Source: Taeniopygia guttata (Eukaryota; Chordata; Aves; Passeriformes; Estrildidae). From it: a stretch of 64,000 nucleotides of DNA. Positions 10,963 to 23,332 of this stretch are shown piece after piece; position 1 is the stretch's first letter; each line of letters opens with the position of its first letter. The notes under the pieces are model-generated. The model was not told the origin of the DNA. It ran no database searches and saw nothing but the letters and a program-made list of their open reading frames with translations. Both the position numbers and the translations under genes were made by a program. The DNA lies in assembly GCF_048771995.1 (NCBI RefSeq), contig NC_133060.1:1855501-1919500 (forward strand), in the 5' to 3' direction.

Positions 10963-13900
10963 TCAGGAGCTCTGCGGGCAGAGAAAAGGGGGTGAGGCCG
11001 GGCCGGGGGCCCCGGGGGGAGCGCAGCCGCTCCGGCCCGGGGGGGACACGACCCCCGGCACCCCCCCGGACCTTCTTGCGCAGGTAGAAGCCGAGCCCCA
11101 GCGCCAGGAAGAGCGAGCCCAAGACGAAGCCCCCGATGCCCGTCAGCATCTTGCTGCGGGCGGCGTCCGGCGGCATCTCTGGGGGGTCCGCGGGGCTCAG
11201 CGCCCCCAAAACCTCCCCCCGACACCCCCAGCCCCTCCCGCCGCCCTCCCGCTCGCCCCCCCCGGCCCGGCCGGGACCCCCCGAAACCTCCCCCCGATCC
11301 CTGCCAGCCACACCCGGCACCCCCAAACCCCCTCCCAGCCACACCCGGCACCCCCAAACTCCCTCCCAGCCACACCCGGCACCCCCAAACTCCCTCCCAG
11401 TCACACTCAGCACCCCCAAACTCCCTCCCAGTCACACCCAGCACCCCCAAAACTCAATCGCAATTAAAACCAGACCCTCTAAAATCCTTCCGAGTCATAC
11501 CCAGAACCCCCAAACCCACTCCCAGTAAATCCCAGAATCCCCAAACTCCATCCCAGTCACACCCAGAACCCCCAAACTCCCTCCAAGCCAATCCCAGAAC
11601 CCCCAAACCCCCTCCCAGTGCCCCCCAGCACCCCCCCAACCCCATCCCACCCTCCCCAGCACCCCCCAAAGCCCTTCCCAGCCCTCCCCCAGCCCCCAGC
11701 CCCTCTCCCAGTTGCCGGCCGGCTCTCTCCAGCTCCCTCCCAGTGGCTCCCAGCCCCCGCCCGCGGCTCTGGCCCGGCCCCAGCGGCTCCCCCGTACCCC
11801 AGCTCTGGCTCAGGGGGTGCTCCAGGCTGCCGTGCTCCACCTGGCAGCTGTAGGTGAGCCCGCGCCGGGGGGGGGTTTCCAGCAGCACCAGCAGCTGGTA
11901 GCTCCAGTCCCCGTTGGGGACCACCTCGGTGGCCACCACGTGCTCCGAGAGCTCCTGCTGGCCCTGGAACCACCTCACCTGGATCGGGGCAGGGTAGAAA
12001 TCCAGCACGGAGCAGAGCAGGCGGCCGGGGCCGGGCTGGGAGCTCGAGGGCACCAGCGAGATGGAGACGCTGGGGGGCACTGGGAGAGAGAGAGCGGGGA
12101 CGGACTGGGATCGGCTGGGGGCACTGGGAGAGGGAGGGGAGGGACTGGGGTGGGGCTGGGGGGGACTGGGAGGGACTGGGAATGGACTGGGTTAGACTGG
12201 GAGAGACTGGGAATGGAGTGGGAGGGGTGGGAGGGACTGGAAATGGATTGGGAATTGTCTTGGAATGGACTGGGAAACACTGAGCATGGAATGGGAATGG
12301 ACTGGGATGGACTGGGTCAAACAGGGAATGGACTTGGATGGACTGGGAATGGGCTGGGGGGGACTGGGATGGGCTGGATGTTATTTGGAATGGACTGGGT
12401 TGGAAAAGGAGGGTCTGGCAATGGACTTGAATGGACTGGGATGGACTGGGAGGGACCAGGAGGTATTGGGATCAACTGGGAAGGACTGGGGATGGACTGC
12501 GAATGGACTGGGAGGTACTGGGAATGGGTTGGGAGGGACTGGGAGGGACTGGGAATGGACTGGGAGAGACTGGGAATGGACTGGGAATGGACTGGGAATG
12601 GACTGGGAGGGACCGGGATGGACTGGGAGGGACTGGGAGGGACTGGGAATGGACAGAGACTGGACAGGTAATTTTCTGGAAATGGTCTGGGAGTGGATTG
12701 GGAAAGACTGAGCATGGAATGGGAATGGGCTGGGATGGACTGGGAGGGACTGGGAGAGTCTAGGATGGACTGGGATTGGACTGGGGAAGGCTGGCATTGA
12801 CTAGAAATGGATGGAAAATGGACTGGGAAGGGACCAGGAACACAAGGGGTGGGACTGGGAATGGGTTGGGGCGGACTGGGATGTATGATAGGGACTGGGA
12901 ATGGACTTGGAGGGGACTGGGAATGGAGTGGGATGGACTGGGAGGCATTGGGAGGGACTGGGATGGACTGGGAGGGGCAGAGAATGGACTATGAATGGAC
13001 CTGGAATACAATGGATGGAACTGGGAATGGACTGAGCTGCAAATGGAGGGACGGGGACAGACTGGGAAGGACTGGGAGACAAAGGAGCCCCCGGGGATGG
13101 GCCCAGGGAGGGCTGAGGGCTCTGGGCCGATTCCCAGGGAGGTTTTGAGGGGCTCCGGGGTCATTGGCAGGGCCGGGCCCGAGGGGACACGCTCTGCCCC
13201 GCGCTCACCTCGGCGCTCCATGCTGAACGGGGCGTACAGCCGGTAGTTGTGCCGGCAGACTAGGTCCACCTCAGCCCGTTTGCGCTCCATGAATTCCGGG
13301 TTGCTGTTCCAGCACCTGGCCCATTTCTCCCCAAGGGGGTTGAACCCCACATACACCCCGACATCGCTGTCGAACATCGCGAGCTGCTCCCGGTTGTAGA
13401 GGTATCTGTGCACGTACCTCACCTTCTCCGTGCCGTTCATGAAGTAACACTCGAACTTCCCCAAGAACTGAAACACCCCTGAGAGTGCAGGACACAGCTC
13501 AGGGGGTGCCCCCCCAGCTCCCCCCCAGCACCCCCAGAGCTCCGGGGCCCACCCCGGATCCCCACTCCGCACCCCCTGTGCCCCACGGCCGCCCTGGGAC
13601 CCTCCTGCCCGCGCTGCCGCTTCCTCTTGGCCGCCCTTCCCCCATTTCCCCTTCCGCATCCTCTCCCCTCCCGCCTCCGGCCGCACCCCAAAATCACTTC
13701 TGGGCTCCCGAATTTCCCACTTTCCCACCCATTTTAACACTATTGTCCCAACCCCCAGCCCCTCGGGCTCAGATTTGGGGTCCCCCCTCCCCATTTCCCC
13801 CGCTCCCCACCCTCCCCGCCCCTCCCGCTCTCCCTTTGGGGGTCCCCTCCTCCTCCCCCTCCATCCCGGGCTCCCCCTTTTCCCCCTGTTCCCCCTTCTC

Positions 13901-14021
13901 CCCCCCGGCCCAGCGCCTCCCGCGCCCCCCGCTCACCCGAGAGCTCCGCGCCCGCAGCCGGGGCGGCTCCCAGCGCCACCAGTGCCACCAGCACGGCCCC
14001 GGCTGCCGCCCCTCGCCCCAT
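10963..14021 (-). CDS. DAB: MHC class II beta chain, gene 3
   Basis: This is a complete class II beta gene of 250 residues. Exons are 14021-13937, 13478-13209 (270 bp), 12079-11798, 11178-11072 and 10971-10963, all with GT/AG introns. Beta-1 carries NGTEKVRY, FDSDVGVYVGFNPLG and CRHNY. It is the only complete beta chain here with Trp61, His81 and Asn82 all present, so it looks the most classical. An additional cysteine sits just before Trp61 (ARCWNS, codon 13312-13314) and has no obvious partner. Beta-2 and the membrane exons translate the same as in the other genes. The start has the GCCATGG context and the signal peptide matches its neighbours. Its likely role is antigen presentation with the alpha chain encoded at 30721-51708. 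Confidence 0.94.
11310..11620. repeat. Intron 3 minisatellite of IIB gene 3
   Basis: The 31-bp intron 3 unit is present in a short array of about ten units, far shorter than in gene 2 or gene 5. Confidence 0.85.
12080..13080. repeat. Intron 2 minisatellite of IIB gene 3
   Basis: The GACTGGGAATGG-type array makes up intron 2. Its order of variants differs from gene 2, so the arrays turn over faster than the exons. Confidence 0.88.
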
Positions 14022-14430
14022 GGCAGCGCCGCACCGGCACCACCAGCCCCGCAGCTTTAGGGACGCGCTCCCTGATTGGCCGGGCGTGGTTTTTGGCCGC
14101 GATCTGATTGGCTGTGCTGTTTTTTGGCTCCTCTATTACTGACCGAGGAGTTTTTCGCCCGCTCTAATTGGCCGGTTCCGTTGGGAGCCCGATTTTCAGA
14201 CGCTCTACCCAGCAACCGATGAGGTAATTAACGCTCCGAGCTCCCATTGGCTGTGCCGCGTCCTGCCCGCGCTCTGATTGGCTGAGGGGTTTCGGGACGC
14301 TGCAGCCCCGGGTGGGGATTTTTGGGCAGGGGGAGCCTTGGGGCGCGGGGCCGGCGGGGGCGGGGATGGGGGGCGCGGGCTGTGCCGGGCCAGCCAATCA
14401 GAGCCGTTCTTTTCGTGTTTCACCCCAATT
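14022..14430 (-). promoter_or_regulatory. Upstream region of IIB gene 3 with reversed X-Y module
   Basis: It is nearly identical to the region upstream of gene 2. The X1-like box is at 14208-14222 and the Y-like box at 14243-14252, both reading away from the gene. A further CTGATTGGCT lies near 14273, and AGCCAATCAG, which reads toward the gene, near 14392. Confidence 0.65.
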
Positions 14431-14539
14431 TTTTGGGAGCTGTGCTCGTACAGAACTTCCTGCTCCAATCCCTTTGTCCCCCTGTTCTATAGGAACGAAA
14501 TTTGCCGAATTAGCAGTCAACAAAAGGATAAACTATGAA

Positions 14540-14760
14540 TGGAATTGGAGTAAAATTATATAAATTCTAATTATAATATAATTTTTATATAGTAACCTAT
14601 GATTAATAACTATTAACATAATTTTATACTATTAATACATAATAATACTAAAATTATACTAATTTTAATAAAATCGTATTATTTTAAAAATTTTAAAATA
14701 TTAATTTTTAAAACACTTGTAAATGTATTTTTTAGATAAATAATATATTATTAAATAGGG
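14540..14760. repeat. AT-rich low-complexity stretch, copy 2
   Basis: The second copy of the AT-rich block, between the promoter and the outer LTR. No gene is visible. Confidence 0.85.
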
Positions 14761-14787
14761 GCGAGCGCCTGTCATGGTTTGACACTG

Positions 14788-15636
14788 TGTCACGATCCAC
14801 TTATAGCGGGGTGTCGTGATGGTTCGTTAGCCAATCCCAAAGTGCAAAAGACAAACAGCAGGGGACTATCAGTTTAATCACCACAGATGCACCTTTATTA
14901 AGGGCCAAAAAACAATAAATGCGATAGTGGGGTCAGAAAAGGAATAAAAAGGAGAGAGAGAGAGAGAGAGAGGCAAGGGGAGATGGGAACAGCTACCAAC
15001 ACAGGCGAGGTTCTCACTGGTCCGGACGATGGGGATCCGTCTTGTTGTGTTGGGGAGAGTCTCCAAAGTCATGCCCAGCCCAGGGGTCCAGTTATAGTCC
15101 ACAGAGGGAAAGGGGGGACCGTGCAGAACAATGAGAGTCTATTGAAATTGCTGTGGGGGGAACAGGTGACCTATAGAAAATCATCCAGGCAGAACAAACA
15201 CAACGATGAATAAGTCCATTGAAGTTACTGGAGAAGGACAGGTCATGTCATTCCCCCCACCACCACTCTCTGTGGTCAGGGTCTCAGTCTCAGTCCTTGG
15301 GGAGAGGGTTCTTGATCTCCGTCTGTCACGGTGGTAAGGAGGCAGATGAGGGGTCTTCAGTGAGAGACCACCAGAGTCACCCCAACAGTTCATTTGGCTT
15401 AAAGGTGGAGAGTGAAGCAGGAATTGCAGAGGGCCGCTCTGTGCTGGGTCCACGCTGGGTCTTCACCAACTCCTTGCCAAGTTCTTGCCGGGCCTCATTC
15501 GGAACAGAACGTAACGGTGCAGCGGCTGCACCTGCACTGTTGCCTCCTCCAAGCCGGAACTGCAGTGGGGGAAGGGAGTTCCTTCTCGTGGCAATCGGCA
15601 GGCAAATGAGTGAGGGTCTTCAGATTGCCTCCTACA
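14788..15636 (-). mobile_element. Inner solo LTR nested in the outer LTR, copy 1
   Basis: This is an 849-bp element with ends TGTCACGATCC and TTGCCTCCTACA, flanked by the 5-bp duplication CACTG (14783-14787 and 15637-15641). A poly(A) signal on the - strand near 14893 gives the orientation. It contains a (GA)n run. The matching site near 8463 in the first outer LTR is empty and reads continuously through GACACTGGCACAATG, which proves the insertion. No retroviral genes are present. Confidence 0.88.
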
Positions 15637-15915
15637 CACTGGCACAATGCCAGTACCCCCAAGAAAATGCAACCTCTCAATTGAATGCTGTGAAATGCGA
15701 TCGAGAACAGAGCAAAGCAGGCCCAAGCTTAATAACAAGGAAAAAAAACTTTATAAAGCCACTGCTACTATACTACTATAGAAGGAAATAAAAGGGAAAA
15801 AACTCCCCACACAAAATTCAAAATGAAAACCTTCCAAAGCATTCCTCCTGCCACCACCCACCTCCAACAAACCACAGCGAGACACAACCGGGACCCCAAT
15901 CAGGTTTCCACCCTC

Positions 15916-16483
15916 CAGATAATCAACACCCAGTGCATCGACAGTAAATCAACACCCAATCCATTGACAGATAATCAACACCCAATCCATTGACAGATAA
16001 TCAACACCCAATCCATTGACAGATAATCAACACCCAGCCCATCGACAGATAATCAACACCCAGTTCATTGACAGATAATCAACACCCAATCCATCGACAG
16101 ATAATCAACACCCAATCCATTGACAGATAATCAATACCCAGCCCATCGACAGATAATCAACACCCAATCCATGGACAGATAATCAATACCCAATCCATTG
16201 ACAGATAATCCACACCCAGTCCATTGACAGATAATCAACACCCAATCCATTGACAGATAATCAACACCCAATCCATGGACAGATAATCAATACCCAATCC
16301 ATGGACAGATAATCAACACCCAGCCCATCGACAGATAATCAACACCCAGTCCATCGACAGATAATCCACACCCAGTCCATTGACAGATAATCAACACCCA
16401 ATCCATTGACAGATAATCAACACCCAATCCATTGACAGATAATCAACACCCACTCCATTGACAGATAATCCACACCCAGCCCA
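15916..16483. repeat. 26-bp tandem array inside the outer LTR, copy 2
   Basis: About 22 units of the AGATAATCAACACCCA array, longer than in the first copy. Confidence 0.92.
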
Positions 16484-16929
16484 TCTGCAGGGAGAGAGGA
16501 GCCCCTCCTGTGCCACAGACCCCCCAAAAGCACAGCTGCCACACCCTGTGCTTCCATGGCACTCCCGGCACCGCCCGGAGAGAAAAGTTTCCCATGGTGA
16601 CCCTCTCCTTTCCATGCACGGCGCTCTCAGCACCAATGCATGCATGGACAGACTGCTTTGAGGAGTTTTCCTTTCAAGGCTGCCCTGCCAAGAGGGAAAA
16701 AACAACAGTTCAGTTTGTCATTTTTGGGACCGCAGTGCCCCCCATTTTCCCCTGGGGCCGAGGGTGCAAGAACAGAGATCTTCTTCTCTTCTTCCTCTGC
16801 GAAGACAGGGGGCACCAGCACAAACCTCCCTGACTTTTCTCTGTTGGCTCCACTTCTGTCTTTTCCCAGCTGCAGCAGGTCTCTTTGGCTCACCGGCATC
16901 CTCCTAAAATACCGTCTCTCTTGGAGGAG

Positions 16930-17270
16930 TGTGGTAGATAGGGACAGGCGAACGGAAGATCCCGGGATGTGACAGAAAGAAAGACCCTTCCCCCTCTCAC
17001 CCTGTAACATGTTATCTACCACCCCCAGAACATGTAACCACACCTAACCCAGTAGTTTTCCACTCCTGACTAACCCTAGAGACCATACCAACCCCCCCTG
17101 ACGTAGCAAAGTCCCCAAGACTATTTAAACCCATGAGATAAGATAATAAACGCTTTCGACCGTCCACCACATTGGTGTCAGCGTGTGTCGTTAGCCCGAG
17201 TGGCCCGGACAGGCCGGGCTGCCGTGCTGCTCCTTGTGACCAGGTCACCATTGCCTCCCCTGAAGGAACA
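16930..17270 (+). mobile_element. Short ERV fragment: LTR plus leader, copy 1
   Basis: The LTR spans 16930-17171 with perfect 6-bp inverted ends TGTGGT/ACCACA. It contains a TATA-like CTATTTAAAC near 17122 and AATAAA near 17147, both on the + strand. Directly after it, TTGGTGTCAGCGTG resembles a tRNA primer-binding site, as in ERV-L-type elements that use tRNA-Leu; this match is by eye. About 100 bp of leader follow, and then minisatellite A begins. No genes remain, so it is a broken remnant. Confidence 0.75.
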
Positions 17271-18267
17271 GGGATGTTCCCAATGCACACAGGGGGATGT
17301 TCCCAATGCACACAGGGGGATGTTCCCAATGCACACAGGGGGATGTTCCCAATGCACACAGGGGGATGTTCCCGGGGCACACGGGGGGATGTTCCCAATG
17401 CACACAGGGGGATGTTCCCAATGCACACAGGGGGATGTTCCCGGGGCACACAGGGGGATGTTCCCAATGCACACAGGGGGATGTTCCCGGGGCACACGGG
17501 GGATGTTCCCAATGCACACAGGGGGATGTTCCCAATGCACACAGGGGATGTTCCCAATGCACACAGGGGGATGTTCCCAATGCACACAGGGGGATGTTCC
17601 CAATGCACACAGGGGATGTTCCCGGGGCACACAGGGGGATGTTCCCAATGCACACAGGGGGATGTTCCCAATGCACACAGGGGGATGTTCCCAATGCACA
17701 CAGGGGGATGTTCCCAATGCACACAGGGGGATGTTCCCAATGCACACAGGGGGATGTTCCCAATGCACTCAGGGGGATGTTCCCAATGCACACAGGGGGA
17801 TGTTCCCAATGCACACAGGGGGATGTTCCCAATGCACACAGGGGGATGTTCCCGGGGCACACAGGGGGATGTTCCCGGGGCTCTCAGGGGGATGTTCCCA
17901 ATGCACACAGGGGGATGTTCCCAATGCACACAGGGGGATGTTCCCAATGCACACAGGGGGATGTTCCCGGGGCACTCAGGGGGATGTTCCCAATGCACAC
18001 AGGGGGATGTTCCCAATGCACACAGGGGGATGTTCCCAATGCACACAGGGGGATGTTCCCAATGCACACAGGGGGATGTTCCCAGGGCACACAGGGGGAT
18101 GTTCCCGGGGCACACAGGGGGATGTTCCCAATGCACACAGGGGGATGTTCCCAATGCACACAGGGGGATGTTCCCGGGGCACACAGGGGGATGTTCCCGG
18201 GGCACACAGGGGGATGTTCCCAATGCACACAGGGGGATGTTCCCGGGGCTCTCAGGGGGATGTTCCC
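17271..18267. repeat. 23-bp minisatellite A, copy 2 (longest)
   Basis: About 43 units of the GGGATGTTCCC array, the longest of three, directly joined to the retroviral leader on the left and the IIB 3' flank on the right. Confidence 0.95.
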
Positions 18268-18725
18268 CATTCCTTGGCCTTCCCGCACCCCGGGAATGAC
18301 AAATCCCGCTCAGGGCTGCCGAAAGCCGGAGCGCTCCCGGCGCTGGAGATCGCAGGCGGCCGCGGGAATCGATGGGAATCGCCGGGGCCGTTGAGCAGCG
18401 ACGCTTCGAAGGCGGTGGCGGCCCCGGCTTCCTGCGGGGGCTGAGCCGGGAGCGGCTCCGGTTGGGCCGGGAAAGGCTCGGGAGGGCAGGAGGGGAGCGG
18501 CGGCCCCGGGGCTGCAACGCTGCGGGGGCTTCGTGAGCGCAGAAACCCCAAAACAGCGCGGGGGAGCCCAAAAACCGTCCTGGGAGTTCCTCTCTGCTCC
18601 TCCTCCTCCTCCTCCTCCTCCATCCCTCTGTCCCCCTCCCTTTTCCCAAACCCGTCCCCACCGCCCCCCCAAACCCCTCCCCCCAAGCCGCCCCCCAAAA
18701 ACGGCCCCGGGGCCAACTGGGAAGC
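18268..18725. other. GC-rich 3' flank of IIB gene 4
   Basis: No gene is visible. It is nearly identical to 3039-3502, with a shorter (TCC)n at about 18598-18620. Confidence 0.75.
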
Positions 18726-18731
18726 TTTATT
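18726..18731 (-). terminator. Poly(A) signal of IIB gene 4
   Basis: AATAAA on the gene strand in the conserved IIB context. Confidence 0.85.
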
Positions 18732-18875
18732 GGGAGCACTGGGAGCGGGCGGGCGGGGGCAGAGCGGCAGCGGGGCTGGGGGGGACACGGGACCCCCCCA
18801 AAATCCCCGCGGGGACGGAGCGGGGGGTCCCGGCCGGGCCCGAGGCCGCGGGGAGCGGCTGCGGCCGCCGGCGGC

Positions 18876-21433
18876 TCAGGAGCTCTGCGGGCAGAGAAAA
18901 GGGGGTGAGGCCGGGCCGGGGGCCCCGGGGGGAGCGCAGCCGCTCCGGCCCGGGGGGGACACGACCCCCGGCACGCCCCCGGACCTTCTTGCGCAGGTAG
19001 AAGCCGAGCCCCAGCGCCAGGAAGAGCGAGCCCAAGACGAAGCCCCCGATGCCCGTCAGCATCTTGCTGCGGGCGGCGTCCGGCGGCATCTCTGGGGGGT
19101 CCGCGGGGCTCAGCGCCCCCAAAACCTCCCCCCGACACCCCCAGCCCCTCCCGCCGCCCTCCCGCTCGCCCCCCCGGCCCGGCCGGGACCCCCCGAAACC
19201 TCCCCCCGATCCCTGCCAGCCACACCCGGCACCCCCAAACTCCCTCCCAGCCACACCCGGCACCCCCAAACTCCCTCCCGGCCACACCCGGCACCCCCAA
19301 ACTCCATCCCAGTCACACCCGGCACCCCCAAACTCCCTCCCAGCCACTCCCAGCACCCCCAAACCCCCTCCCAGTGCCCCCCAGCACCCCCCCAACCCCA
19401 TCCCACCCTCCCCAGCACCCCCCAAAGCCCTTCCCAGCCCTCCCCCAGCCCCCAGCCCCTCTCCCAGTTGCCGGCCGGCTCTCTCCAGCTCCCTCCCAGT
19501 GGCTCCCAGCCCCCGCCCGCGGCTCTGGCCCGGCCCCAGCGGCTCCCCCGTACCCCAGCTCTGGCTCAGGGGGTGCTCCAGGCTGCCGTGCTCCACCTGG
19601 CAGCTGTAGGTGAGCCCGCGCCGGGGGGGGGTTTCCAGCAGCACCAGCAGCTGGTAGCTCCAGTCCCCGTTGGGGACCACCTCGGTGGCCACCACGTGCT
19701 CCGAGAGCTCCTGCTGGCCCTGGAACCACCTCACCTGGATCGGGGCAGGGTAGAAATCCAGCACGGAGCAGAGCAGGCGGCCGGGGCCGGGCTGGGAGCT
19801 CGAGGGCACCAGCGAGATGGAGACGCTGGGGGGCACTGGGAGAGAGAGAGCGGGGACGGACTGGGATCGGCTGGGGGCACTGGGAGAGGGAGGGGAGGGA
19901 CTGGAGTGGGGCTGGGGGGGACTGGGAGGGACTGGGAATGGACTGGGAAAGAGTGGGCATGTAATGGGAATGGGCTGGGATGCACTGGGAGGGATTGCAA
20001 TCGACTGGGAGAGAGCGGGATTGGACTGGGAGGGGCTGGGAATGGACTGGGAGGGACAGAGAATGGACTGGAATGAACTGGGAATGCTCTGGAATGGACT
20101 GGGGAAGACTGGAATTGACTGGAAATGGATGGAAAATGGACTGGGAATGGACCAGGAATACACAGGGTGGGAATGGGAAGGGGTTGGGGTGGACTGGGAT
20201 GGAGGATAGGGACTGGGAATGGACTGGGAGGGGACTGGGAATGGAGTGGGATGGACTGGGAGGCATTGGGAGGCATTGGGAGGGACTGGGATGGACTGGG
20301 GGGCCTGGGAATGAACAAAGAAATGACTGGGCATGGAATGGGAATGAACTGGGATGGACTGGGATGGACTGGGAGGGGCAGAGAATGGACTATGAATGGA
20401 CCTGGAATACAATGGATGGAACTGGGAATGGACTGAGTTGGAAATGGAGGGATGGGGACAGACTGGGAACGGACTGGGAAGGACTGGGAGACAAAGGAGC
20501 CCCCGGGGAGGGGCCCAGGGAGGGCTGAGGGCTCTGGGCCGATTCCCAGGGAGGTTTTGAGGGGCTCCGGGGTCATTGGCAGGGCCGGGCCCGAGGGGAC
20601 ACGCTCTGCCCCGCGCTCACCTCGGCGCTCCACGCTGAACGGGGCGACACCCCGGTAGTTGTGCCGGCAGAACCTGTCCACCTCAGAGCGTTTGTCCTCC
20701 ATTATTACCGGGTCGCTGTTGAAGCGCCTGGCATTCCTCTCCCCATGGGGGGTGAACCCCACGAACTCCCCCACGTCGCTGTCGAACATCAGATACTGCT
20801 CGCGGTTGTAGATGTAGCGCTCCACGAACCTCACCTTCTCCGTGCTGTTCATGAAGTGACACTCAGCCTTAAACATGTACTGGAGCACCGCTGTGAGTGC
20901 AGGACACAGCTCAGGGGGTGCCCCCCCAGCTCCCCCCCAGCACCCCCAGAGCTCCGGGGCCCACCCCGGATCCCCACTCCGCACCCCCTGTGCCCCACGG
21001 CCGCCCTGGGACCCTCCTGCCCGCGCTGCCGCTTCCTCTTGGCCGCCCTTCCCCCATTTCCCCTTCCGCATCCTCTCCCCTCCCGCCTCCGGCCGCACCC
21101 CAAAATCACTTCTGGGCTCCCGAATTTCCCACTTTCCCACCCATTTTAACACTATTGTCCCAACCCCCAGCCCCTCGGGCTCACGTTTGGGGTCCCCCCT
21201 CCCCATTTCCCCCCTCCCCCACCCTCCCCGCCCCTCCCGCTCTCCCTTTGGGGGTCCCCTCCTCCTCCCCCTCCATCCCGGGCTCCCCCTTTTCCCCCTG
21301 TTCCCCCTTCTCCCCCCCGGCCCAGCGCCTCCCGCGCCCCCCGCTCACCCGAGAGCTCCGCGCCCGCAGCCGGGGCGGCTCCCAGCGCCACCAGTGCCAC
21401 CAGCACGGCCCCGGCTGCCGCCCCTCGCCCCAT
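18876..21433 (-). CDS. DAB: MHC class II beta chain, gene 4
   Basis: This is a complete class II beta gene of 250 residues. Exons are 21433-21349, 20890-20621 (270 bp), 19835-19554, 19091-18985 and 18884-18876, all GT/AG. Beta-1 reads NSTEKVRF, so the glycosylation site is kept as N-S-T, then FDSDVGEFVGFTPHG and CRHNYRG. His81 and Asn82 are present but residue 61 is Phe (codon 20721-20723) in place of the usual Trp. Beta-2 and membrane exons translate the same as in the other genes. It is the most compact gene, because its intron 2 and 3 arrays are short. No lesion is seen, so it is probably functional. Confidence 0.94.
19210..19375. repeat. Intron 3 minisatellite of IIB gene 4
   Basis: Only about five units of the 31-bp repeat are present, the shortest array of the five genes. 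Confidence 0.82.
19836..20500. repeat. Intron 2 minisatellite of IIB gene 4
   Basis: GACTGGGAATGG-type units fill intron 2 over about 0.66 kb. Confidence 0.87.
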
Positions 21434-21840
21434 GGCAGCGCCGCACCGGCACCACCAGCCCCGCAGCTTTAGGGACGCGCTCCCTGATTGGCCGGGCGTG
21501 GTTTTTGGCCGCGATCTGATTGGCTGTGCTGTTTTTTGGCTCCTCTATTACTGACCGAGGAGTTTTTCGCCCGCTCTAATTGGCCGGTTCCGTTGGGAGC
21601 CCGATTTTCAGACGCTCTACCCAGCAACCGATGAGGTAATTAACGCTCCGAGCTCCCATTGGCTGTGCCGCGTCCTGCCCGCGCTCTGATTGGCTGAGGG
21701 GTTTCGGGACGCTGCAGCCCCGGGTGGGGATTTTTGGGCAGGGGGAGCCTTGGGGCGCGGGGCTGGCGGGGGCGGGGATGGGGGCGCGGGCTGTGCCGGG
21801 CCAGCCAATCAGAGCCGTTCTTTTCGTGTTTCAATCTAAT
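21434..21840 (-). promoter_or_regulatory. Upstream region of IIB gene 4 with reversed X-Y module
   Basis: It is nearly identical to the gene 3 promoter. The X1-like CCCAGCAACCGATGA is at 21620-21634 and the Y-like CCCATTGGCT at 21655-21664, both facing away from gene 4. Confidence 0.65.
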
Positions 21841-21939
21841 TTTTAGGGCGCTGTGCTCGTACCGAATTTCCTACTCGGACCCTGTCCCGCTCTTCTATAG
21901 GAACGAAATTTGCCGAATTAGCAGTAAAAAATATGATAA

Positions 21940-22170
21940 ACTATGAACGGAATTGGAATAAAACTATATAAATTCTAATTATAATATAATTTTTATATAG
22001 TAACCTATGAATTATAGCTATTAACATAAGTTTATACTATTAATACATAATAATACTAAAATTATACTAATTATAATAAAATCGTATTATTTTAAAATTT
22101 TTAAAATATTAAGTTTTAAAACACTTTTAAATGTATTTTTTAGATAAATAGTATATTATTAAATAGGGGC
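21940..22170. repeat. AT-rich low-complexity stretch, copy 3
   Basis: The third copy of the AT-rich block, closer in sequence to copy 2 than to copy 1. No gene is visible. Confidence 0.85.
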
Positions 22171-22195
22171 GACCGCCTGTCATGGTTTGACACTG

Positions 22196-23052
22196 TGTCA
22201 CGATCCGCTTATAGCGGGTGTCGTGATGGTTCGTTAGCCAATCCCAAAGTGCAAAAGACAAACAGCAGGGGACTATCAGTTTAATCACAACAGATGCACC
22301 TTTATTAAGGGCCAAAAACAATAAATGCGATAGTGAGATCAGAAAAGAAATAAAAAGGAGAGAGAGAGAGAGAGAGAGAGACAAGGGGGGATGGGAATAG
22401 CTGCCAACACAGGCGAGCTCCTCAGTGGTCCGGACCATGGGGATCCGTCTTGTTGTGTTGGGGAGAGTCTCCAAAGTCCTGCCCAGCCCAGGGGTCCAGT
22501 TACAGTCCACAGAGGGAAAGGGGGAAACATGCAGAACAATGAGAGTCTATTGAAATTGCTATGGGGGGAACAGGTGTATCTACAGAAAATCATCCAGGCT
22601 GAACAAACACAATGAAGAATAAATCCATTGAAGTTACTGGAGAAGAACAGGTCATGTCATTCCCCCCACCACCACTCTCTGTGGTAGGGGTCTCAGTCTC
22701 AGTCCTTGGGGAGAGGGTTCTTGATCTCCGTCTGTCATGGTGGTAAGGAGGCAGATGAGGGGTCTGCAGTGAGAGACCACCAGAGTCACCCCAGCAGTTC
22801 ATTCAGCTTAAAGGTGGAGAGTGAAGCAGGAATTGCAGAGGGCCGCTCTGTGCTGGGTCCATGCTGGGTCTTCGCCAACTCCTTGCCAACTCCTTGCCAA
22901 GTTCTTGCCGGGCCTCGTTGGGAACAGAACGTAACGGTGCAGCGGCTGCACCTGCACTGTTGCCTTCTCCAAGCCGGAACTGCAGTGGGGGGAGTTCCTT
23001 CTCGTGGCAATCGGCAGGCAAATGAGTGAGGGTCTTCAGATTGCCTCTTACG
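22196..23052 (-). mobile_element. Inner solo LTR nested in the outer LTR, copy 2
   Basis: The same LTR as at 14788-15636 in the same place, flanked by CACTG at 22191-22195 and 23053-23057. It is 857 bp and was inherited by duplication. Confidence 0.87.
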
Positions 23053-23332
23053 CACTGGCACAATGCCAGTACCCCCAGGAAAATGCAATCTCTCAATTGA
23101 ATGCTGTGAAATGCGATCGAGAACAGAGCAAAGCAGCCCCAAGCTCAATATCAAGGAAAAAAAACTTTATTAAGCTACTACTACTATACTACTATAGAAG
23201 GAAAAAGAAAGGGAAAAAAATCCCCGCACAAAATTCAAAATGAAAACCTTCCAAAGCATTCCTCCTCCCACCACCCACCTCCAACAAACCACAGCGAGAC
23301 ACAACCTGGACCCCAATCAGGTTTCCACCCTC

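Larger units (their letters stand above)
14770..16929 (-). mobile_element. Outer LTR, second copy, interrupted and partial
   Basis: This is the left part of the same LTR as at 8447, beginning TGTCATGGTTTGACACTG, split by a nested LTR at 14788-15636. It stops at 16929 where a different LTR begins, so the right end seen in the first copy is absent. It shares position and flank with the first copy and so is a duplicate of one insertion and not a new one. Confidence 0.78.

Noticed and set aside
17012-19300. Open frame of 762 residues on the - strand
   Set aside because: It runs through minisatellite A, the 3' flank and the antisense of IIB introns without splice logic; it is a composition artefact.
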